The notes: generated by a model from the sequence alone, not told the origin. DNA of 64,000 bases from Microbacterium sp. BH-3-3-3 (GCF_001792815.1 NZ_CP017674.1:2046001-2110000); one strand, 5' to 3'. Counted from the stretch's first letter, positions 42,147 to 50,714 are shown. Numbers and translations: made by a program.

Positions 42147-42206
42147 TCGTCCAGGATAGTCGTGTAGATTGCCAATCTCATTGATTATCAACGGAACGGG
42201 TGAAGA
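42147..42206. promoter_or_regulatory. MarR / monooxygenase divergent control region with two palindromes
   Basis: AGATTGCCAATCT (42166-42178, 6+1+6 dyad) and TTGATTATCAA (42181-42191, 5+1+5 dyad) lie next to each other. The leftward -10 TATCCT is at 42158-42153 and the MarR GTG follows six bases later. The rightward gene has a GGAACGGG-type ribosome binding site. Both dyads are in the right place to be MarR operators. Confidence 0.7.
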
Positions 42207-43418
42207 ATGGCGGCGACCTCCGACCGACGCGTGCTGATCTGCGGGGCGAGCATCGCCGGCCCGGCGCTCGCGTACTGGCTGAACCGATACGGCTACGAGA
42301 CGGTGATCGTCGAACGCGCCGACGCGCTGCGCACCGGCGGGCAGAACGTCGACGTGCGCGGAGCCGGACGTGAGGTGGTGCGGCGGATGGACCTGGAGTC
42401 CGACGTGCGGGCGGCGACCACGGGCGAGGTCGGCACGCGGTTCGTCGACGGCGACGGACGCACGGTCGCGGAGTTCCCGGCCGGCCGCGGCGACTCCGAC
42501 GGCGCCACCGCCGAGCTCGAGATCCTGCGCGGCGACCTCGCGGAACTGCTCGTGGAACGCACGACCGGACGCACGGAGTACCGCTTCGGCGACCGGGTCA
42601 CCGGGCTGGAGCAGGATGCCGACGGTGTCACGGTGCGCTTCGAGCGAGCGCCCGAGGAGACTTTCGCCCTCGTCGTGGCCGCCGACGGAATCGGCTCGCG
42701 AACCCGCGGGCTCGTCTTCGGCGAGGAGCCGCGGATCCGCTCGCTGGGGCTCGAGACGACGTACGGGACGATCCCGCGCACCGCCGAAGACGACGAATGG
42801 TGGCGCTGGTACTCCGCGCCGGGCGGCCGGTCGATCACGCTGCGCCCCGACCCGCACGGCACGATCCGCGCGACGCTGTCGGTGGTCACCGATCGTGCGC
42901 GCCCGAGGAGCGAGCGCGGAGATGTGGACGCCCAGCGCCGCCGCCTGCGCGACGTCTTCGCCGACGCCGGCTGGGAGGCGGAACGCGTGCTCGACGCCTT
43001 CGACCGCGCCGACGAGCTGTACACCGACGCGATCGGTCAGGTGCGGGCTCCCCGCTGGTCGAGTGGTCGGGTCGCGCTCGTGGGCGACGCCGCGTACTGC
43101 GCCTCACCGGTCAGCGGAATGGGGACGAGCCTCGCCCTCGTGGGTGCGTACGTGCTGGCGGGCGAACTGGCCGCCCATGTCGACCACCGCGACGCGTTCG
43201 GCGGGTACGAGCGCCTGATGCGTCCCTACGTCGCGCAGGCGCAGAACCTGCCCCCGGGGACGCCGCGGCTGGCCAATCCGACCTCGCGGGTCGGCGTGGG
43301 GGCGTTCCGGACCGCGCTGCGGGTGGCATCCACTCCCCTCGCGAAGCGTCTCACGGGGGGACTCTTCACGCCGCCGGCCGACGCCATCGACCTGCCGGAC
43401 TACGCGCACCTGGGGTGA
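42207..43418 (+). CDS. FAD-dependent monooxygenase (TetX / PobA-like superfamily)
   Basis: 403 residues. The N-terminal dinucleotide motif is GASIAGPALAYWL (GxSxxG variant), the middle DG motif is VVAADGIGSRTR, and the second FAD motif is GRVALVGDAAYCASPVSGMGTSLALVGAYVL (key part GDAAYCxSPxSGxG). It is a single-component flavin hydroxylase; the substrate may be an aromatic aglycone, given the neighbours (inference). Divergent MarR regulation is likely. The next gene starts 120 bases downstream behind its own operators. Confidence 0.85.
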   Translation: MAATSDRRVLICGASIAGPALAYWLNRYGYETVIVERADALRTGGQNVDVRGAGREVVRRMDLESDVRAATTGEVGTRFVDGDGRTVAEFPAGRGDSDGATAELEILRGDLAELLVERTTGRTEYRFGDRVTGLEQDADGVTVRFERAPEETFALVVAADGIGSRTRGLVFGEEPRIRSLGLETTYGTIPRTAEDDEWWRWYSAPGGRSITLRPDPHGTIRATLSVVTDRARPRSERGDVDAQRRRLRDVFADAGWEAERVLDAFDRADELYTDAIGQVRAPRWSSGRVALVGDAAYCASPVSGMGTSLALVGAYVLAGELAAHVDHRDAFGGYERLMRPYVAQAQNLPPGTPRLANPTSRVGVGAFRTALRVASTPLAKRLTGGLFTPPADAIDLPDYAHLG

Positions 43419-43453
43419 CGTGTCGGTGGGCTCGCGTCACGGGCCTCGCGATC

Positions 43454-43509
43454 GTGATGCGCCGCATCACAACAGCTTATGTCGGAATAAAGCATAAGGC
43501 GGGTAGCGT
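43454..43509 (+). promoter_or_regulatory. Operator cluster before the first deglycosidase-like fusion gene
   Basis: Two dyads lie side by side: GTGATGCGCCGCATCAC (43454-43470, perfect 8+1+8) and CTTATG-N11-CATAAG (43476-43498, perfect half-sites, 23 bp overall). TAGCGT at 43504-43509 is a possible -10. The first dyad core ATGCGCCGCAT recurs at 47456-47466; the second recurs with changes at 53123-53145 and 62793-62815. Confidence 0.75.
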
Positions 43510-43538
43510 CGAAGTCACCCCACAGAGAGTGAGCGACG

Positions 43539-44840
43539 ATGCTTCTCGAAAGAGACCTCATCCAGTCCGTCGGATTCCGAAACGTCCGCGAGGGTGACGA
43601 GATCACCGGCTTCCAGTTCCGCGTCCGGATGCCGTCGTACCGCGGCATGGCGGCGTCACTGATCGACGGGATCGGCGTGAGCATTCCGGGGCTGGTCGAC
43701 GTGGCATCCGAGGTACCGCTGTGGACCCTGCAGGGTCGGCAGTACACGCTGGCCGAACTGTGGGACGGCGACGGGGTGCGCTGGCCCCTCGAAGACGCCG
43801 CGATCATCACCGTCCCGCTGCCCGGCGGTCTCCCCGACGGCGTGCACGAGCTCTCGATCGATCTGCGCCTGCGCGCCTCGTACATTCCGCTCGAGCACCA
43901 GCCGAGCCGCTACCGGGTGACCAAGCACGTCACGCTGGCGCCCGAGGCATCCGGCGCCCCCTTCCGCTACGGCGTCTCGCTCTACAGCTACATGGGCGAC
44001 TACGGCACGGTCATGGACCTCGAGACCGCCCTCGCCTCGATCGCCGACCTGGGGGCCACCGGCGTCGAGATCCTCGGCGAAGCGCACGTGCCGAACTACC
44101 CGCACCCCTCCGACGAGTGGGTCGACGAGTGGTTCGCCCTGCTCGAGAGGTACGGCCTCGAGCCCACCAACCTCGGTTCCTGGATCGACACGCGGCTGCA
44201 CTCCAGCGGCCCGAACGCCCGCGACATGACGGTGGACGAGGGCGCGGCGGCGCTGCAGCGCGACCTGCGGCTCGCCCAGCGCCTGGGCTTCCGGTTCGTG
44301 CGGCCCAAGATCGGCGTCGTGTCGAGCGACCTGATCCCGCACCCCATCTGGACCGAGGTCGTCGAAGCGTCACTGCCGCTGGCCGAGGAGCTCGACGTCA
44401 TCATCTGCCCCGAGATCCACTCGCCGACCCCCATCAAGCACGAGGTCGTCGACGACTACATCGCCCTCATCCGCCGCACCGGCACGAAGCACTTCGGCCT
44501 GCTGCTCGACACCGGCATCTTCCAGGACCGACCGATCCCGCTCGGACCCGGCGAGCTGCCCGGCCAACGCCCGGCGTTCCTCGACGGCATCCACGTCGAC
44601 CCCGCCGACGTGTTCGACGTGATCGAGAACGTGGTGTTCATCCAGGCGAAGTTCCACGACATCGATGAGCAGCTCGACGACCAGCAGATCCCGTGGGAAC
44701 CCGTGCTGAAGGCACTCAAGGACGCCGGCTACACCGGGTACCTCTCCAGCGAATACGAGGGGGTGCGGGAGCCCTGGCGTTCGATCGAGCAGGTGCGCCG
44801 CCAGCACTCGCTCATGCGGCAGATCGCCGACCGGATCTAA
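43539..44840 (+). CDS. Single-chain C-glycoside deglycosidase-like protein (beta domain fused to alpha TIM barrel), divergent
   Basis: 433 residues in two parts. Residues about 15-135 resemble the small beta subunit (CarC/DgpC-like): MPSYRGMAASLIDGIGVSI, then RLRASYIPLEH. Residues about 145-430 are an AP-endonuclease-2-like TIM barrel (CarB-like): YGVSLYSYMGDYG, LGATGVEILGEAHVP, PEIHSP, LLLDTG, YLSSEYEG. Of the four expected metal ligands, Glu (PEIHSP), Asp (LLLDTG) and the last Glu (SSEYEG) are present, but the strand reading HVHAKF in the paralogs is FIQAKF here, so the His is replaced by Gln. It may therefore use metal differently or act on another substrate. The GAGAGTGAG ribosome site precedes the ATG. 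The next fusion gene follows after nine bases. Confidence 0.72.
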   Translation: MLLERDLIQSVGFRNVREGDEITGFQFRVRMPSYRGMAASLIDGIGVSIPGLVDVASEVPLWTLQGRQYTLAELWDGDGVRWPLEDAAIITVPLPGGLPDGVHELSIDLRLRASYIPLEHQPSRYRVTKHVTLAPEASGAPFRYGVSLYSYMGDYGTVMDLETALASIADLGATGVEILGEAHVPNYPHPSDEWVDEWFALLERYGLEPTNLGSWIDTRLHSSGPNARDMTVDEGAAALQRDLRLAQRLGFRFVRPKIGVVSSDLIPHPIWTEVVEASLPLAEELDVIICPEIHSPTPIKHEVVDDYIALIRRTGTKHFGLLLDTGIFQDRPIPLGPGELPGQRPAFLDGIHVDPADVFDVIENVVFIQAKFHDIDEQLDDQQIPWEPVLKALKDAGYTGYLSSEYEGVREPWRSIEQVRRQHSLMRQIADRI

Positions 44841-44849
44841 GGACACCCC

Positions 44850-46328
44850 ATGCCGAACGGACTGATTCACGACGACAGCCTGCGCACGCACCCTGACGGG
44901 TTCGCGCTGCGCTTGACCATCCCCTGGTACCGCAGCCTCTGGCTCTCGTCGGTGACCTCGCTCGACCTCACCGTCGATGGCGAGCGGGTGGATGCCGACG
45001 ACCTCCGCGTGGCGTTCGGCGACACCGTCTTCGGGCTCGACGAGCTGCCCGAGCAGAGCGAACGGCTTTGGTTCCTGCAGGAGCACCCGCTGCTGATCGC
45101 CCGCCGCGCCGACCCGGTCGCGCTCGGCGAGACCCACGACGTCGTACTGCACGGCGAGCTGCGCCTGCCGTACATGCAGATCGCGCCCGGCCAGGACGGC
45201 GGGCCCGGGATGTACGTGCCGAACGTCGTGCACGACGTGAAGACGCTCACCGTCGTCGACGCGGATGCCGGGATCCCCGCGCTCGTGTCGGATGTGACGC
45301 CGCCGCCCCCGGCGAGCGACGACGACCCGTTCCAGCTGGGCCTGACCCTGTACTCGGCCAGCGCCGAGTTCCGCGCGGGGTACTTCGACTTCGACGGTCT
45401 GCTCGACCGGGTCGCGGAGCTGGGGATCGGTCCCGGCATCGAGATCGTGGCATCCCAGATGGTGCCGACGTACCCCGTGGTCGGCGACGACTTCGCGCGG
45501 ACGTGGCGGGCGGCGTTCGACCGGCACGGCTTCGTCGCGAGCTCGTTCGGCGCGAACCTCGACATGGGTCGTCGCCGCGATCGCGACATGACCCCCGACG
45601 AGGAGTTCGCGTTCTCGAAGCTCATGTTCGAGGGCGCGAAGAAGCTCGGCTTCCCGCTCGTGCGCATCCAGAGCGCCCAGCCCGCGCTGCTGCGCCGGCT
45701 GCTGCCCATCGCCGAGGAGCTCGAGCTGAAGCTCGCGTACGAGATCCACGCGCCCATGGGGCCCCACGCCGAGCCGATCCTGCGCGTGCGCGAGACCTAC
45801 GCCGAGCTCGACTCGCCCCTGCTCGGCTTCGTCGCCGACTTCTCGTCGACCATGCACGCGATGTCGCCGACGCTGCTGCGCGCCGTGCGCCGCGCCGGTC
45901 TCGACGACGAGGCGGTGGCGAAGCTGCAGGAGATCTGGGCGACCGATGCCGCGATGCGCGAGCGTCAGCAGGAGTTCCTCGGCTACCTCCGCGGCCGCGA
46001 CTTCGACCCCGGTCGCCTGGGGTCGTTCGCGCACCTGGCCTTCAACATGCACGGGCACGTCGATCCGCGCGAGTGGGTCGACATCATGCCGCAGATCCTG
46101 CACGTGCACGCGAAGTTCTACGACATCGACGAGCAGGGCCAGGAGCCCGCGATCGACTACCCCGAGCTCGTGCGCGTGTTCGTCGAGGGCGGCTACCGCG
46201 GCTTCTGGTCGAGCGAGTGGGAGGGTCATGCCTTCGCCGAACTGGGCGAGGTCGACCCGCTGCTGCTCGTGCGGCGCCAGCACGACCTCATCCGCGCGTC
46301 GATGAGGGCGGTGACGGCGGCCGTCTGA
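44850..46328 (+). CDS. Single-chain C-glycoside deglycosidase-like protein (beta-alpha fusion)
   Basis: 492 residues. The first 140 residues align with the separate beta subunit at 56675-57091 (shared IPWYRSLWLS/LPWYRSLWLS, ELPEQSE-LWF, YMQI-PG-DGGPG-YV-N). A Pro-rich linker (SDVTPPPPASDDD, about 150-163) leads to a TIM barrel that aligns with the alpha protein at 54811-55857 (shared NLDMGRRRxRDMT, ADFSSTMHA, QEFLGYLRG-like region, FNMHGHVDPREWVDIMPQI). The metal ligands are all present: Glu in YEIHAP, Asp in ADFSS, His in HVHAKF, Glu in SSEWEGH. It should cleave a 3-oxo-C-glycoside as one polypeptide. Fusion of the two subunits in this order is unusual. Confidence 0.78.
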   Translation: MPNGLIHDDSLRTHPDGFALRLTIPWYRSLWLSSVTSLDLTVDGERVDADDLRVAFGDTVFGLDELPEQSERLWFLQEHPLLIARRADPVALGETHDVVLHGELRLPYMQIAPGQDGGPGMYVPNVVHDVKTLTVVDADAGIPALVSDVTPPPPASDDDPFQLGLTLYSASAEFRAGYFDFDGLLDRVAELGIGPGIEIVASQMVPTYPVVGDDFARTWRAAFDRHGFVASSFGANLDMGRRRDRDMTPDEEFAFSKLMFEGAKKLGFPLVRIQSAQPALLRRLLPIAEELELKLAYEIHAPMGPHAEPILRVRETYAELDSPLLGFVADFSSTMHAMSPTLLRAVRRAGLDDEAVAKLQEIWATDAAMRERQQEFLGYLRGRDFDPGRLGSFAHLAFNMHGHVDPREWVDIMPQILHVHAKFYDIDEQGQEPAIDYPELVRVFVEGGYRGFWSSEWEGHAFAELGEVDPLLLVRRQHDLIRASMRAVTAAV

Positions 46329-46336
46329 CGGCACCG

Positions 46337-46372
46337 CGGGGTGCGGCGCGCGTGGGGGCTCGCCGCACCCCG
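46337..46372. terminator. Perfect 12-bp hairpin at convergent ends
   Basis: CGGGGTGCGGCG (46337-46348) pairs with CGCCGCACCCCG (46361-46372). It lies between the fusion gene stop and the convergent LysR stop and can end both transcripts. Confidence 0.75.
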
Positions 46373-46409
46373 ACCGTGGGGGCGACCCCGCCGCGCGATC
46401 GGGCGTCGG

Positions 46410-47351
46410 CTACGCGGGCGCGTGGCCGGCGGCGATGACGCGGCCCGCTTCGGTGAACAGGCCGCGCATCCACTCGTGTTCGGGGTCGCGCGTGTGCGAG
46501 GGATGCCACCAGAGCGCGCTCACGAGAGGCGTCGCCGCGAACGGCAGGGGGACGACGCGGATCCCGCCGATGCGCAGCAGGTGCGGGGCGAGGGCCGACT
46601 GCACCAGGCCGACCCGGCGGGTGCCGCTGACGAAGTGGCCGACCGACAGGAAGCTCTCGAGCACCACCTCGATGTGCGGCTCGACGCCGAGCTGCTGCAC
46701 CTGGCGGGCGGCCGAGGTGAAGGCCGATCGCGACTGGAACGTGAGCACCCACGGCATGTCGGCGAGGTTCTGCATCGTCAGGACATCGCTCACGTCGTCG
46801 TTGTCGTCGGCGACGACGGCGAGCCAATCGTCCTGCCAGAGATCGAGATACGGCAGGCCCGAGACGGGGCCGTGCGGGATGACCATGGCGTCGGCCGAAC
46901 GTAAGCGGTTCGCTGCGTCCTCGACGATGCCGGGGTTGTGCAGCATGTAGCGGAACCGCACGCCGGGGGCCTGTTCGGCGGCGAGCTGCGAGACGATCGT
47001 GCCGACGGTGACGAAGCCGTAGTCCGATCCGTAGATCGAGAATTCGCGGGTGGACTCCGCGGGCGACCACGATGCCTGGCTCTCGAACACCCGCCGCGCG
47101 GCCTCGAGTGCCGTGGTCGTGTGCTCGGTGAGGCGCACGGCGAACGGGGTCAGCTCGTACGTGTTGCCGCGGCGGGCCAGGATCTGGTCGTCGAAGTGGG
47201 TGCGCAGGCGCGACAGCGAGGCGCTGAGGGCCGGTTGGCTCAGGTGCAGCCGTTCGGCGGCGCGGGTGACACTGCGCTCCGTGAGGAGGGCGTCGAGCGC
47301 GACCAAGAGGTTCAGGTCGAGGCGCGAGAGCGTTGCATGATCGGTCACCAC
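46410..47351 (-). CDS. LysR-family transcriptional regulator
   Basis: 313 residues. The N-terminal helix-turn-helix is typical (LDLNLLVALDALLTERSVTRAAERLHLSQPALSASLSRLR; key parts ALLTERSVTRAAERL and SQPALSxSLxRLR), followed by the two-lobe LysR effector domain. It resembles the NodD/NahR/LinR branch that senses aromatic or plant compounds (inference from the DLNLL start and ARRGNTYELTPFA). It is divergent from the sugar ABC operon. The GTG at 47351 (or 47348) is favoured by AAGGAT upstream; an ATG at 47393 lacks a ribosome site. It is a candidate regulator of the deglycosylation genes. Confidence 0.85.
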   Translation of the reverse strand: MVTDHATLSRLDLNLLVALDALLTERSVTRAAERLHLSQPALSASLSRLRTHFDDQILARRGNTYELTPFAVRLTEHTTTALEAARRVFESQASWSPAESTREFSIYGSDYGFVTVGTIVSQLAAEQAPGVRFRYMLHNPGIVEDAANRLRSADAMVIPHGPVSGLPYLDLWQDDWLAVVADDNDDVSDVLTMQNLADMPWVLTFQSRSAFTSAARQVQQLGVEPHIEVVLESFLSVGHFVSGTRRVGLVQSALAPHLLRIGGIRVVPLPFAATPLVSALWWHPSHTRDPEHEWMRGLFTEAGRVIAAGHAPA

Positions 47352-47571
47352 GTCGTGATCCTTCGCTGGGGAGCTGTCCCTGCACTGTATCAATGGCGTC
47401 TATGCGGGGCCAGAGCTCATGCCTGACGGCGATGCGGTCGCGGCCTCATCGCCTTATGCGCCGCATCGCGAAGACTTATGTGCGTTTTCGGCGCATCCCA
47501 CTGATACTGGGACACACAGCACAGGTGCTCCCATCGAAGGGTCCGCCGACAACGTCGTCAGAAAGGCTGTC
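47352..47571. promoter_or_regulatory. LysR / sugar ABC operon divergent control region
   Basis: The 220-base gap contains CTTATGCGCCGCATCGCGA from 47453, whose core ATGCGCCGCAT (47456-47466) is identical to the dyad before the 43539 gene, and a second CTTATG at 47475-47480. GATACT at 47503-47508 is a good rightward -10. The leader to the binding-protein gene is about 60 bases and ends with GAAAGG. On the minus strand TTGATACAGT near 47383-47392 may contain the lysR -10. Confidence 0.6.
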
Positions 47572-48861
47572 ATGACTCAGCAACGTCGCCTCACGCGCAT
47601 CGCAGGTCTTCTCGTTGTTCCCGCCACCGCCGCCCTCGTTCTCGCCGGCTGCTCCGGCTCCGGCTCGGGCTCGGGCGACGGGAACGCCGACTCGTTCACC
47701 TTCACCTTCGCCACCTCGAACAACCTCGAGAGCCCCTACGAGGCGCTCGCGAAGGCGTACATGGAGGCGAACCCCGACATCACCATCACCACCAACCCCA
47801 CCCCGAACGACAAGTACGGCGAGACCATCCGCACGCAGTTCCAGGCCGGTAACGCCTCCGACGTCGTGCAGACGACCCCCGGCTCGGGTGACGCCCGCGG
47901 TCTCGTCCCCCTCGCCGAGGCCGGCTTCCTCGAGCCGCTGGGCGACACCGCCACCTCGCTCGTCCCCTCCGGCAGCGAACCGCTGTTCGAGATCGACGGC
48001 AAGACCTACGGCCAGCCCATGGACTTCACCATCGGCGCCGTCGTCGCGAGCATGGGCACCGCCGCCCAGAACGGCATCGACGAGTGGCCGACCACGATGG
48101 ACCAGTTCTACGCGGAGTGCGAGACGCTCTCCGGGCAGGGGAAGTCCATGCTCGCGCTCGCCGGTGCGGCCGGCCCCAACGCCGGTCTGACCGCGCAGGG
48201 CATCGCCGCCACGCGCGTCTACGAGGTCGAACCCGACTTCAACGCCGAGCGTGCCGCGGGCGACACGACCTTCGCCGAGAGCACCGGATGGAAGGACGCG
48301 CTGCAGACGATCATCGACCTGAAGGACCGCGGATGCTTCCAGCCCGGTGCCGAGGGCGGCGGCTTCGACGCCATCACCAACGGACTCGCGCAGGGCACCT
48401 CGATCGGCAGCTTCATCCCGTCGGGCTCCGCGGTCGAGATCGCGTCGGCGGCCCCCGCCGAGGCGAACTTCAAGGTGCAGCCGTTCCCGGCCGCCAAGGG
48501 AGAGAAGCCGTTCGTGCTCGCCAGCTCGAACTACACGATCTCGATCAACGCGAAGTCCGAGAAGAAGGATGCCGCGGCGGCCTTCGTCGAGTGGCTGTCC
48601 ACGCCCGAAGCGCAGGAGAAGTACTACGAGGTGTCGGGCCTGCTGCCGATCTCGGAGTACAAGAACCTCGACCTCAGCGACACCATCTACTCCCCGGTCG
48701 TCGACATCCTCGCGGAGGGGTCCTACACGACACTCCCCAACAACGTGTGGCCCAACCCGGCCGTGTACGAGGCGCTGCAGGTGGGCGTCCAGGGCCTGCT
48801 GACCGGTCAGACGCAGATCGATCAGGTGCTGCAGAACATGGACAACGCCTGGGGCGAGTGA
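47572..48861 (+). CDS. Sugar (glycoside) ABC transporter substrate-binding lipoprotein
   Basis: 429 residues of the extracellular solute-binding family 1. The signal peptide has lipobox LAGC (Cys near residue 27) followed by a Gly/Ser linker. Family landmarks are SPYEALAKAYMEANPDITI, the RTQFQAGNASDVVQT segment, and a late AAAAFVEWLSTPEAQEKY. It should bind a glycoside or oligosaccharide and deliver it to the two permeases that follow. The ATG at 47572 is set by GAAAGG five bases upstream. In context the ligand is probably an aryl C-glycoside or its sugar. Confidence 0.88.
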   Translation: MTQQRRLTRIAGLLVVPATAALVLAGCSGSGSGSGDGNADSFTFTFATSNNLESPYEALAKAYMEANPDITITTNPTPNDKYGETIRTQFQAGNASDVVQTTPGSGDARGLVPLAEAGFLEPLGDTATSLVPSGSEPLFEIDGKTYGQPMDFTIGAVVASMGTAAQNGIDEWPTTMDQFYAECETLSGQGKSMLALAGAAGPNAGLTAQGIAATRVYEVEPDFNAERAAGDTTFAESTGWKDALQTIIDLKDRGCFQPGAEGGGFDAITNGLAQGTSIGSFIPSGSAVEIASAAPAEANFKVQPFPAAKGEKPFVLASSNYTISINAKSEKKDAAAAFVEWLSTPEAQEKYYEVSGLLPISEYKNLDLSDTIYSPVVDILAEGSYTTLPNNVWPNPAVYEALQVGVQGLLTGQTQIDQVLQNMDNAWGE

Positions 48862-48901
48862 GCCCGTTGGATGCCGACGACGAGACGATGACGAGAAGGA
48901 C

Positions 48902-49876
48902 ATGAGCACAACACTCCGAAGCGGACAACAGGTCGCTACCGAGACCGAGCGCGTGGTCCTTCCCCGGCGCGGGGGGCGCGGTCGCCGCGTCCCCCCGCCC
49001 CGCCGGTCGGGTCAGCTGAAGTTCGGCTACTGGTGGTGGGCACTGCCCGGCATCGTCTTCGTCCTCGGCATCCATTACCTCGCCACGGGGATCGGCGGCT
49101 TCTTCGCCTTCACGAATTGGACGGGGATCGGGGCCTTCGAGATCGTCGGGCTCGACAACTTCGTGCGGATCTTCCAGGACCCGACCAAGATCGGCGCCCT
49201 CGGGAACACCCTGTTCCTGGCCTTCGGCTCGGTCATCATCAGCAACATCCTCGGGCTGGGCATCGCGGTGGGTCTGAACCGCGGACTCAAGTCGCGGTAC
49301 ATCCTGCGCACGCTCTTCTTCATGCCGGTGGTGCTCAGCCCCCTCGCCACCTCGTACATCTGGAAGTTCATCTTCGACTTCAACGGCCCGCTGAACGTGA
49401 TCCTGCGGGGAGCGGGGCTCGACTCCGTCGCCCGCGCCTGGATCGCCGACCCCACCTGGGCGATCTGGACCGTCCTGGTCGTGCTGGTGTGGCAGAACAT
49501 CGGCTTCGCCATGGTGATCTACATGGCGGGACTGGCGGCCGTGCCGGTCGAGATCGAAGAGGCGGCGGCCATCGACGGCACCACCGTCTGGCAGCGCTTC
49601 TGGCACATCACGCTGCCCTCCATCCGCCCGGCGGTCGCCATCGCGACCACGCTCGGTCTCGTCAACGGTCTGCGCGTGTTCGATCAGATCATGGCCCTCA
49701 CCGGCGGCGGACCTGCCGGGGCCACCGAGAATCTGGCCACGCAGGTCTACAAGCAGTCGTTCGCCCTGGGCAACTTCGGCTACGGCGCCGCCCTGGCGCT
49801 GCTGCTGACCGTGATCATCCTCGTCTTCGCCGTCATCCAGCAGCGCGCCACCGCCGAGCGCCCCGAGGAGAACTGA
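48902..49876 (+). CDS. Sugar ABC transporter permease (MalF/UgpA type)
   Basis: 324 residues. A basic N-terminus is followed by six membrane segments. The ATPase-coupling EAA loop reads EEAAAIDGTTVWQRFWHITLPSIRP (key part EEAAAIDG-x-F-x-ITLP). It pairs with the next gene, which starts one base after its stop codon. AGAAGGA precedes the ATG. Confidence 0.9.
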   Translation: MSTTLRSGQQVATETERVVLPRRGGRGRRVPPPRRSGQLKFGYWWWALPGIVFVLGIHYLATGIGGFFAFTNWTGIGAFEIVGLDNFVRIFQDPTKIGALGNTLFLAFGSVIISNILGLGIAVGLNRGLKSRYILRTLFFMPVVLSPLATSYIWKFIFDFNGPLNVILRGAGLDSVARAWIADPTWAIWTVLVVLVWQNIGFAMVIYMAGLAAVPVEIEEAAAIDGTTVWQRFWHITLPSIRPAVAIATTLGLVNGLRVFDQIMALTGGGPAGATENLATQVYKQSFALGNFGYGAALALLLTVIILVFAVIQQRATAERPEEN

Positions 49877-49877
49877 C

Positions 49878-50714
49878 ATGTTCCGCTACACCAAGCTCAC
49901 CGCGTTGCGCGAGGTCGGCTTCTGGCTGGTCGCCCTGGTCTTCCTCCTGCCGTTCTACTTCCTCGTCACCACGGCGCTGAAGTCCGACCGCGAGGTCATC
50001 ACGTCGTCGACGCTCGCCCCGCCCTCGGCCCCGGACTTCGGCAACTTCGCCAAGGTCCTCACGGCCACCGGCAACGCGAACGTCATCCAGGGCCTGCTCA
50101 ACAGCGTGATCATCACGGCCGGCAGCATCTTCCTCATGGTGTTGCTGGGCTCGCTCACCGGCTACGTGATCGCTCGCAGCACGCGGCGCTGGAGCCGCGG
50201 CGTCTACTACCTGTTCCTCGTCGCGATCATCCTGCCCACGCAACTGGGGACGGTCCCGCTGTACATCGGGGCGCGCTCGATCGGCCTGACCGGTTCGGTG
50301 TGGGGGATGATCCTGCTCTACAGCGGCATGCTGCTGCCGCTCGCGATCTTCCTCTACGCAGGGTTCTTCCGCGGCCTCGGCACCGAGTACGAGGAGGCCG
50401 CGACCATCGACGGCGCGAGCCGCACGCAGATCTTCTTCCAGGTCGTGCTTCCGCTGATGTCGCCCGCGACCGGAACGGTGGCGATCCTCGCCGGCCTCAT
50501 CGTGTGGAACGACTTCTTCACCTCGCTGATCTTCCTCGGGGGATCGGCGAACCAGACCCTGCCGGTCGCCATGTACTACTACATCGGTTCGCTGGTCTCG
50601 GCCTGGAACCAGATCTTCGCGATCGTCATCGTCTCGATGATCCCGATCCTCGCCTTCTACCTCTTCGCCCAGAAGCGCTTCATCCAGGGCTTCGCCGGCG
50701 GCTTGAAGGGCTGA
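49878..50714 (+). CDS. Sugar ABC transporter permease (MalG/UgpE type)
   Basis: 278 residues with six membrane segments and the EAA loop EEAATIDGASRTQIFFQVVLPLMSP. It forms the import channel with the preceding permease. No ATPase gene is present in the locus; in actinobacteria a shared MsiK-type ATPase often serves such importers. A hairpin follows the gene. Confidence 0.9.
   Translation: MFRYTKLTALREVGFWLVALVFLLPFYFLVTTALKSDREVITSSTLAPPSAPDFGNFAKVLTATGNANVIQGLLNSVIITAGSIFLMVLLGSLTGYVIARSTRRWSRGVYYLFLVAIILPTQLGTVPLYIGARSIGLTGSVWGMILLYSGMLLPLAIFLYAGFFRGLGTEYEEAATIDGASRTQIFFQVVLPLMSPATGTVAILAGLIVWNDFFTSLIFLGGSANQTLPVAMYYYIGSLVSAWNQIFAIVIVSMIPILAFYLFAQKRFIQGFAGGLKG

Noticed and set aside
47572..50714. 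A dedicated ATPase for the sugar ABC importer
   Set aside because: No Walker A/signature gene occurs in the locus; a shared MsiK-type ATPase elsewhere is the likely partner.
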